Both the position numbers and the translations under genes were made by a program. The notes beneath the pieces were generated by a model that saw only the letters and a program-made list of their open reading frames with translations, was not told the DNA's origin and did no database searches. From a virus, in IMG/VR virus record IMGVR_UViG_3300031539_000240, positions 1 to 28,057 of that record: a stretch of DNA of 28,057 nt, one strand, 5' to 3'. This document shows, piece after piece, positions 17,070 through 24,300 of the stretch (its first letter is position 1; each line of letters opens with the position of its first letter).

Positions 17070-18050
17070 ATGAACAAAAACATCTTTAAACCTAGAGTAA
17101 ATATATTACCGTATGAGTACCCACAACTATTAGCATATAAAGATGCCATAAGACATTCTTACTGGATTGATACAGAATTCAACTTTACAGAAGACATTCA
17201 AGATTTTAAAGTTACAATTACACCTGCTGAACAAGATGTTATCAAAAAAACTATGCTTGCAATTGCGCAGATAGAGGTTAATGTAAAAACATTTTGGGGT
17301 GACCTATATAAAAGAATGCCCATTACTGAAGTTGGTGATGTAGGATTTACATTTGCTGAATCAGAAGTAAGACATAAAGATGCTTATGCTAGGTTGCTAA
17401 GAATTCTTGGATTAGAAAAAGAATTTCAAAATGTAGTTGAGGTGCCTGCAATAAAAGGTAGGCTTAAGTACTTAAAAAAGTACCTGGATGGTACACGTTC
17501 CAAAGATGATAAAATGTATACTAAGTCTGTATTACTATTTTCATTATTTATAGAACACGTAAGTTTATTCAGTCAGTTCTTAATCATGATGAGCTTTAAT
17601 AAAGAAAAGAATGTCTTTAAAGGTATATCTAATGTTGTTGAGGCAACATCAAAAGAAGAAGATATCCATGGTAACTTTGGAGCTGAACTTATTAATATTA
17701 TTAAAAAAGAGAACCCTGAGTGGTTTGATGTAGAGTTTGAAGAGTTAATTTATTCTGCATGTAGAAAAGCTTATAGAGCTGAATGTGGTATACTAGACTG
17801 GATCTTTGAAAAAGGTGAGCTTAGCTTTTTACCACAAAACACAATACAACATTTTATCAAGAACAGATTCAACAACTCACTAGAAAAGATAGGTATGAAA
17901 CCAATCTTTGAAGTTGACTCAGAACTATTGAGCTCTACTGAATGGTTTGATATAGAAATACTTGGAACCAAAGAAGGAGACTTCTTTTACAAGAAGAGTG
18001 TTGATTATAATAAAAAAAGCAAGTCTATTACAGAAGATGATCTTTTTTAA
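17070..18050 (+). CDS. nrdB: Ribonucleotide reductase class I small subunit (R2)
   Basis: 326-residue R2 subunit that holds the dimetal cofactor and generates the radical used by NrdA to reduce ribonucleotides to deoxyribonucleotides. Ligands by pattern: E69 in AIAQIEVNVKTFW, E99 and H102 in EVRHKDAY, E162 in IEHVSLFSQF, E197 and H200 in KEEDIHGN. The radical Tyr is Y106 in the same spacing as E. coli Y122. The first ligand is Glu rather than the E. coli Asp. The C-terminus (KSITEDDLF) has the acidic/aromatic tail that docks into R1. It follows an attenuator-like hairpin and is separated from the nrdA group by a structured, terminator-like element. Confidence 0.95.
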   Translation: MNKNIFKPRVNILPYEYPQLLAYKDAIRHSYWIDTEFNFTEDIQDFKVTITPAEQDVIKKTMLAIAQIEVNVKTFWGDLYKRMPITEVGDVGFTFAESEVRHKDAYARLLRILGLEKEFQNVVEVPAIKGRLKYLKKYLDGTRSKDDKMYTKSVLLFSLFIEHVSLFSQFLIMMSFNKEKNVFKGISNVVEATSKEEDIHGNFGAELINIIKKENPEWFDVEFEELIYSACRKAYRAECGILDWIFEKGELSFLPQNTIQHFIKNRFNNSLEKIGMKPIFEVDSELLSSTEWFDIEILGTKEGDFFYKKSVDYNKKSKSITEDDLF

Positions 18051-18075
18051 ACCTTTAACACCAAATGAAATGAGA

Positions 18076-18147
18076 ACTCCGCCCGCTTATAGCGCATTAG
18101 GTTTCAGCAAGCGGCAAGCTACCGCCCTGATTAACGGAGTCTTTTTT
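18076..18147 (+). ncRNA. Structured RNA / switch-like terminator between nrdB and the nrdA group
   Basis: GC-rich island in AT-rich DNA. Outer stem ACTCCG (18076-18081) / CGGAGT (18135-18140) is followed by a T-run at 18142-18147. Inside, CCGCTT (18083-18088) pairs with AAGCGG (18109-18114) around a 20-base loop. GCGG (18111-18114) can instead pair with CCGC (18122-18125), so two internal folds exclude each other. CGCT/AGCG (18084-18094) is a third local hairpin. It lies 44 bases before the ATG at 18191. It works at least as a terminator; the multi-stem centre suggests a regulated one. The class is not recognised. Confidence 0.55.
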
Positions 18148-18190
18148 CATATCCACTAAATCAGTTACAACCTTACAATAACCCTATGAA

Positions 18191-18418
18191 ATGAAAACAC
18201 CAACGCAAGAATTACTAAAACTTGAATCAGACCTAACACATATGTTTGATTCAGACCAAAGAGTTGCAATGGCTTTACTTGAGCATATTCGTAATAATAA
18301 GAAAGAAATGCTTGAGAAAGAGAAAGAGCAGATTATAGATGCCTATGAGGTGAGTCACATATCAATGATGACCGCAGAGCAATACTACAACGAAACCTTT
18401 AACACCGGAGAGAAATGA
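18191..18418 (+). CDS. Small phage protein of unknown function
   Basis: 75-residue helical, charged protein. The segment EKEQIIDAYEVSH and the tail TAEQYYNETF form a pattern I have seen in small Bacteroidota phage proteins without known function. The ATG at 18191 is used; the ATG six bases before it (18185) runs straight into a stop. Its end overlaps the next start by 4 bases (ATGA). It is the first gene after the structured RNA, in the nrdA transcript. Confidence 0.75.
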   Translation: MKTPTQELLKLESDLTHMFDSDQRVAMALLEHIRNNKKEMLEKEKEQIIDAYEVSHISMMTAEQYYNETFNTGEK

Positions 18419-18645
18419 AAGCTATCTTAGAGTTTAACCTACCCGAAGACCAACCTGAATTCAACAATGCTATTAAAGGTGGTGATTGGAAACACGTTTG
18501 TTGGCAGATGGACCAATACCTTCGTAAGGAAATCAAATACAATAATTCCCTCTCAGTAGAACAACTTAGAGTATATGAAGGTGTAAGAGATGAGCTCTAT
18601 GGTTTTATGAGTGAGAATAACGTAGACTTATATGAAGTAGAATGA
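18415..18645 (+). CDS. Small acidic phage protein of unknown function
   Basis: 76-residue soluble protein beginning AILEFNLPEDQPEF, then WKHVCWQMDQYLRKEIKY and VRDELYGFMSENNVDL. The layout 'LEFNLPED ... W-x-x-DQ-x-LR ... VRDEL' is typical of a small protein found beside metabolic genes in many Bacteroidota phages. Function unknown. It is coupled by 4-base overlaps on both sides. Confidence 0.78.
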   Translation: MKAILEFNLPEDQPEFNNAIKGGDWKHVCWQMDQYLRKEIKYNNSLSVEQLRVYEGVRDELYGFMSENNVDLYEVE

Positions 18646-18854
18646 TGATGAAGTTTATAAAATTTTTTCTTATATGGTATAGTCAGCAAATGGCTATACC
18701 TTTTTGGATAATTGGTCATGTGCATTTACACTTTGCTACTTGGCACAACTTTTATGAATACGCACTGTCTATTTTTTTACACTTAATGGTGGCTATAGGC
18801 TTTTGGATAGATTGGAAACAAAACGGAAATAAAAATCAAAATAATGGAATATAA
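18642..18854 (+). CDS. Small two-helix membrane protein
   Basis: 70-residue membrane protein. Hydrophobic helices are around residues 4-26 (FIKFFLIWYSQQMAIPFWII) and 40-58 (ALSIFLHLMVAIGFWI), with three His between them and a polar Asn/Lys tail. Three successive ATG codons start at 18642; the first overlaps the previous stop. Its end overlaps the nrdA start by 11 bases, so nrdA translation is likely coupled. Function unknown. Confidence 0.72.
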   Translation: MMMKFIKFFLIWYSQQMAIPFWIIGHVHLHFATWHNFYEYALSIFLHLMVAIGFWIDWKQNGNKNQNNGI

Positions 18855-20469
18855 TAATTACTACTGGCTAAATGCAGACAGCCGCACATTTTTATCAAGA
18901 GGGTACATTACAGAAACCCCTGAACAAAGAATCAAAGACATTGCTATTAAAGCAGAAAAGTATTTGAATATAAAAGGATTTGCAGAAAAGTTTGAACACT
19001 ACATGGCTAAAGGGTATTACTCTTTGTCAACTCCAGTGTGGATTAACTTTGGTAAAGCAAAAGGATTACCTATCAGTTGTTACGGATCTAACGTAGATGA
19101 CAACTTGGACAGTATATTAAATGCTGGCCGTGAAATTGGAATGATGTCTAAGTATGGAGGTGGAACTTCAGCTTACTTAGGAAACATTAGAGAAAGAGGT
19201 GCTCCTATTTCTACTGGAGGATTTGCAGATGGACCAATTCATTATGCTAAGATATATGATACTGTGGTAGATGTATGTAAACAATCTGAAGCAAGACGTG
19301 GAGCATGTGCAGTGTACTTACCTGTAGAGCATGCGGATATCTTAGAGTTTTTAGATATTGGGACAGATGGTAATCCTATTCAAAACCTTCAATATGGTGT
19401 CACAGTTGGTGATGCCTGGATGGAAGAGATGAAAGCAGGGGACAAAAGCAAACGTAAAGTTTGGGCCAAGATTATTCAAAACAGAAGTGAGATTGGTTTT
19501 CCATACATAATGTTTAAAGATAACTCTAATAACAATTCTCCTTATAAAGAATTAGGTCTTGAGATCACTGCATCAAATTTATGCTCTGAGATACAATTAC
19601 CTACAGATAGTTATAACTCCTTTGTGTGTTGCTTAGGATCCATTAACCTGTTGCACTGGGATGAGATTAAAGAAACAGATGCTGTAGAAACATATGTGTA
19701 TTTTCTTAATGCAGTAATGGATGAGTTTATTATTAAGGCAGAAACAATGCCTGGTATGAAGAGAGCTTATAATTTTGCAAAAAATCACAGAGCTGTTGGT
19801 CTAGGTGTTATGGGTTACCATTCATTATTTCAATCAAAGCTTATTGAGTTTGACTCACTACAAGCTAAAGGTTTAAACAGTGAAATATTTAGAACACTTA
19901 AAGATAGGAGTGAGATAGCATCAAGAAAGTTACATACAGAGCATGGATACAATTCTATTAGGGATGGTTATGCTAATACTACTCTTATGGCCATTGCTCC
20001 TACTAAATCTAGTTCGTTCATTCATGGAGCGGTGAGCATGGGTATTGAGCCTATTAAGTCTAACTACTTTATTAAAGATCTTGCTAAATCTAAAACAGTA
20101 TATAAGAATCCTTTCTTAGAAGCTCAATTGGAAAAGCATGGTTTAAATAATCCTAAGACTTGGCAATCTATACTTAAGAAAGATGGAAGTGTACAACATT
20201 TAGACTTTCCTAATAAAGAAGTGTTTAAGTCTTTTGTTGAGATATCTCCTAAAGAGATTGTATTACAAGCGGCTCAAAGACAAAAGTATATTGACCAGTC
20301 ACAGTCATTAAACTTAATGATAGATCCATCTGTCTCAGCTAAAGATATAAATAAACTGTATATGTATGCCTGGGAAGAAGGTGTTAAAACTTTATACTAT
20401 CAATTTAGTAAGAGTAGTGCTCAGGATTTTGCACGTAACATATTAGAATGTTCAAGTTGTGAAGGTTAA
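18844..20469 (+). CDS. nrdA: Ribonucleotide reductase class I large subunit (R1)
   Basis: 541-residue catalytic subunit that reduces ribonucleotides with NrdB. Visible elements are the redox Cys in PISCYGS (C79), the active-site N245/C247/E249 in NLCSEI, the partner Cys in SFVCCLGS (C262), the radical-transfer pair in LYYQF (Y518, Y519) and the C-terminal CxxC (C536, C539) that exchanges disulphides. Only 78 residues precede the first redox Cys (224 in E. coli), so the N-terminal ATP-cone is absent and the enzyme should escape dATP feedback inhibition. All catalytic residues are intact. Translation is probably coupled to the overlapping membrane-protein gene. Confidence 0.96.
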   Translation: MEYNNYYWLNADSRTFLSRGYITETPEQRIKDIAIKAEKYLNIKGFAEKFEHYMAKGYYSLSTPVWINFGKAKGLPISCYGSNVDDNLDSILNAGREIGMMSKYGGGTSAYLGNIRERGAPISTGGFADGPIHYAKIYDTVVDVCKQSEARRGACAVYLPVEHADILEFLDIGTDGNPIQNLQYGVTVGDAWMEEMKAGDKSKRKVWAKIIQNRSEIGFPYIMFKDNSNNNSPYKELGLEITASNLCSEIQLPTDSYNSFVCCLGSINLLHWDEIKETDAVETYVYFLNAVMDEFIIKAETMPGMKRAYNFAKNHRAVGLGVMGYHSLFQSKLIEFDSLQAKGLNSEIFRTLKDRSEIASRKLHTEHGYNSIRDGYANTTLMAIAPTKSSSFIHGAVSMGIEPIKSNYFIKDLAKSKTVYKNPFLEAQLEKHGLNNPKTWQSILKKDGSVQHLDFPNKEVFKSFVEISPKEIVLQAAQRQKYIDQSQSLNLMIDPSVSAKDINKLYMYAWEEGVKTLYYQFSKSSAQDFARNILECSSCEG

Positions 20470-20722
20470 AGAAAAAATACTCAAATTGTTAGCTTATAAT
20501 AATAAGCTTACACCGTATCAGAAGGTTGCATCCCGTATAGGTTATATGGGTGCAGGCTTTTTGATAGCAGCTCAGTGGACATTGCATCCGGGATTATTTA
20601 TACTAGGTTTTATATGTGTAATTGTACAGACTTCATCACGTAAGCAATGGAATCTTGTTCTTGTTGATGTAAATGGATTAATTGCTTGGACAGCACACTT
20701 CCTTAAATGCTTTTTGGCATAA
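20459..20722 (+). CDS. Small membrane protein after nrdA
   Basis: 87-residue protein with two or three hydrophobic stretches (GYMGAGFLIAAQW, GLFILGFICVIVQ, NGLIAWTAHFLKCFLA). The GTG start at 20459 overlaps the nrdA stop by 11 bases, which suggests coupling. The layout 'SRIGYxGAGFL...AxQW' and 'KQWNLVxxxxNGLxAW' resembles small inner-membrane proteins carried by phages; function unknown. It is the last gene of the plus-strand RNR operon, 10 bases before the oppositely oriented holin gene, with no clear terminator between. Confidence 0.65.
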   Translation: MKVKEKILKLLAYNNKLTPYQKVASRIGYMGAGFLIAAQWTLHPGLFILGFICVIVQTSSRKQWNLVLVDVNGLIAWTAHFLKCFLA

Positions 20723-20731
20723 ACTAATAGT

Positions 20732-21145
20732 TTATTTTCTTAATCCTTTATGATTATCAATCCTATCTAGAATTTTGTTAAGCTCATCTGTTTTTATCAA
20801 ACCTGCCATTGACGCATTCTTTAAGGCACTTATAATTTGAAGTACCATAAAGGGAACTACAATTACTTCTGATAGCCAGCCTGTTCCATCAAAACCTTTT
20901 TCTATCATAAGTATGACTGTTAGAATTGCCAGCCATGTAAAGGTGTTCTTGGTTATTCTTAAGGCTTTATATGTTTTAAAGCCCTCTCTTTTACAGCCTG
21001 CCCACACTCCAAAAATGCCATCTAACCATAATACTGAACAAACCGCCAGGTACTGTTCCATGTTTTCCATTGATAAATCAAAAAAGTACGTACATAAGTA
21101 CGTGCAAAATGCTGTTATGCTCACTAAGAAGAGTTTAGTTGTCAT
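20732..21145 (-). CDS. Phage holin (holin 4 / toxin-secretion holin type)
   Basis: 137-residue membrane protein with several hydrophobic segments: FLVSITAFCTYLCTYFF, AVCSVLWLDGIFGVWAG, FTWLAILTVILMIEKG and IVVPFMVLQIISALKN. The central 'LDGIFGVWAG-KREG' followed by 'ITKNT...KG' and the late 'ISALKNAS...G' are typical of phage_holin_4_1-type holins. ATG at 21145 is chosen; a TTG 14 codons upstream adds a basic stretch. This is the second holin-like gene in the window, of a different family from the 3TM one. Confidence 0.82.
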   Translation of the reverse strand: MTTKLFLVSITAFCTYLCTYFFDLSMENMEQYLAVCSVLWLDGIFGVWAGCKREGFKTYKALRITKNTFTWLAILTVILMIEKGFDGTGWLSEVIVVPFMVLQIISALKNASMAGLIKTDELNKILDRIDNHKGLRK

Positions 21146-21209
21146 TGTTAATTTTATTTTTTTTTGATATTCCAACTGGAGTAGCAATTCTGATAGGTTT
21201 ATTTTTCAT
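21135..21209 (-). CDS. Possible 24-residue peptide overlapping the holin start
   Basis: ATG (21209-21207) to TAA, 24 residues, polar and basic (ISKKNKINNDN). It overlaps the holin start by 11 bases, so it could couple or delay holin translation as an upstream reading frame. There is no support beyond the overlap. Confidence 0.22.
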   Translation of the reverse strand: MKNKPIRIATPVGISKKNKINNDN

Positions 21210-21244
21210 AGTTATTCTCAGATGTCTTTGTATCCTATATAATA

Positions 21245-21267
21245 ATATACACTTTTTTTGTGTATAT
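21245..21267. repeat. AT-rich inverted repeat upstream of the holin
   Basis: Perfect 8-base arms ATATACAC (21245-21252) and GTGTATAT (21260-21267) around seven T. It lies between the end of the giant gene and the holin. On the minus strand it overlaps TATATTATTA, similar to the motif upstream of the gene at 16846. It could be a weak terminator of the giant gene or an operator/promoter for the holin. Confidence 0.4.
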
Positions 21268-21308
21268 ATCATACAAATTCCTTGATTTAACAAGAGAAAC
21301 CCAATATT

Positions 21309-24300
21309 TTATTTAATATAGAAATCAGAATTGTTAAGATAAGAATCCCATTTTTGAATAGAATATACTATTGGAAACACATCTTTAAAGTTTTTATATA
21401 ATTTTAATTCTCCTTTTCTATCACCTCTTTGATATACATAATTTGAATTAGCATAAAAAGCTTCTTCATTTCCAGTTACTTTGGCCATTGAATGTTTGAA
21501 ACCTCCAATAAACAACATCTCAAAAAACTCAGACATTTCACTAACTGATCTTGATGCAGCAATTGGAGAGTTAAACATTTGTTCAACTTGCTCAAATCCT
21601 GCAAAAGACGGCATGAATAATACAAGCTCTTTATAAATTCTATCTGCTTGATACCTTGTTAAATTCTTAAATCTCTTTTCAGTATCACTGTCATCATCAT
21701 CTCCGGATAGTATATCATCAAATAGTAAAGAAATAAACATGACACTAAACATAATACCTAAATCACCCATACTTCTATAGAAGCCAAACAACCTATTCTT
21801 AGCCCTTTGATCTATATTACCACCTTGACCATAGTCTCTAGCACCTTGCTCACCAAACTTAGCGGTTGTGTATTCTTGAACTTGTTGATCAAGATATGCT
21901 TTACCCATTGTTCTAAAGTTCATATTACCTTGGGCTAATTCTTTTCTTGCAAAATTTAAGAATGATAAAGCAGATCTATATCTACCTTCCATCCATCCTA
22001 AATTTTGATCAAAGTACTCTCTCTGGTATCTTGCTCTAATTGCTGGAGCTAACCACTTTTTAAATTGAATAGCTAAAGCGCCTAATGTATGAGATTGCAA
22101 TACAATTCTATCTTCCTTAGCGTAGTTACCATGAATTTGTTTATTGACTTCTCTTATCTCATTTCTGATTTCATATCTAACCTCATCAGTATAAGTTGAT
22201 TCTTGACCATTCCTTCTAATTACTGTATCAAAACCTTCTTTAATTTTATTACCATGTGTTGTTGCATCATATTCAAATGCATCATAAAATGATAATTGTT
22301 CTCCTGTTTTGCTATTCTTAAGCATAGTATCCATAAGTATGGCCATACCCACTTTAGTTTGTGAATTATATTCCGCAGCATCTTGCATTATATAACCCCA
22401 TTCAGTTGCTCTATCAAACCAACTCTTACCATCATCAGTAGCTCTACTTTGTTCACGTATGTCAGACATATTATCCATCATTCTAAACATGTCAACAAAT
22501 CCCTCATACTTACTATTAGGCATTTTTTTATTATAGTCTGCTTTAGCTAAACCTGGTATAATCCCTAATGTTACTACGTCAAGTAAATCTTCTGCACCAC
22601 CATGTGCCGTTCTTTGAACTAATCCTGGGATAGCTCTTTTATTAAATTCCCAAGTTGCTCTTTTAAATGATTTTTGGCTGTAAAATCTTCCACCAATGGA
22701 CTCAATATTATTATTTATTCTACCAATTAAGTAGTTATTAAAGTTACCAAATGGATTAAATGCTACATATGATAAAGATGATAGTTGAATAAGACCATCT
22801 GCAATTTTATCTACAGTACCCTTTGTAATGTTTTCATTATCATAATGAATCATAGACATAAACTTCTTAGCTCTACGTACTACATTTTTTTCTTGTGTAC
22901 TTGTATTTGCTTTAGTCCCTAGATTTTCAACAACCTTATCTTTTATTTTTGCTGTTAAATTTAATCTCATGCCTGGAGCTGGAGTATACGTTCTTTGCTC
23001 TATAACTTTTACAAAAGCCTTTAACGTGTCATCTACAGCACCCATTGTTTCATAGTTTTGGGCCATAGCACTAAACTTAAGTAAACTAGATGCCATATCT
23101 GTACTAACTTGACCTCTACTTGGTGTAGCTCTTAACCTTACCATTTTACCATTTAATACAGCTATTTCCTTCTTGTATCTCTGATCTTGGATTTCATTCT
23201 TTTTATACTTTGATTGCAAGAGATCAATCTCTTTTTGCAAATCAGCCATATCAGAATCAAGCTTAGGTCTACCTGTATAGTAGATAGGCATCTGATCAAT
23301 GATATAACCTTCATTATCTAGTATAACATTTTTTTGAGTAGAAGTTTGTTGAAACATATTCCATGCTCTACTCTCTGACATACTAGCGTACAACTTAGTA
23401 TACAATGTTCCATTGTCTTTTACTTCAGACATTAATTTATTCTGTACTAATGGCACTCTACCAAGCATGTTTGATGCTTGACCAATTGGAATTTTCTTTA
23501 ATAAGTCTTTCTCATACATATCTACGTATAAGTTATAGAACTCTCTTTGAGCAACAGACTTGGCATCAGTACCAGACATTATAGCATCATACTTTGGATT
23601 TGCCATATTACGTCCGTCAAGTGTAGTAAGAAGTATTTCTCTAAACTCTACTTTTGGAACCATCATATCTTGACGGTCTTCTATAATCTGTCCTGTTGCT
23701 ACACCTTTTACTCTTACTGCTCTAGTATATTCTATTGGCTCATAGTATCTTGCAACATAAGCAGCATACTCTCCATCTGAAACATTCTTTTTCTTTTCCC
23801 AGCTTCCTCTAGTATTACTTTCAGCACCTGGTCTCCATACTTCATATTGGTTTCTTATATCTATAAACTTTTGTGTATATTTATGATATTGCCCTGAAGG
23901 ACGCAGTGATCCATCATCTCTTTTTTCCTCAGCCATATAGAAGTCTCCATATGCTTTTTTCTTGGCAGCTAAATCTTTATTATATTCTATATCCTCTGCA
24001 CTTGCTTTTTCTAAATCATATACAGGTCTATACTGATAAGGTGTACCTTCATTGTCATATAATACACTCCTAAGAGAGTTTTGTATAGCCCAGTATTGCT
24101 CACCTACTTTTGTTACATATCTACCGTTAAATGTACCGTCTGCATCAAACTCCAACATGAAATCATAAAGCTTATCAAGTTTTAGTTCAGGTGATAGTTT
24201 AGCAAGCTTTTGACCTGCCGCTCTAATAACTGTTTCCCTTTGAGCAACCAAATCAAGTAATTTTTGATTTTGTGCTTTTCTTATCTTATCCATTGTTGCC

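Noticed and set aside
18076-18140. tRNA gene
   Set aside because: The length and closing stem are suggestive, but neither strand gives a proper T-arm, D-arm and anticodon arm.
18076-18147. Cobalamin or purine-type riboswitch
   Set aside because: No B12-box-like segment and no conserved purine-aptamer junction bases were found by eye; left as an unassigned structured RNA.
17962-18159. Short frame overlapping the end of nrdB and the structured RNA
   Set aside because: Starts inside nrdB in another frame; its GC-rich part is explained by the paired stems, not by coding.
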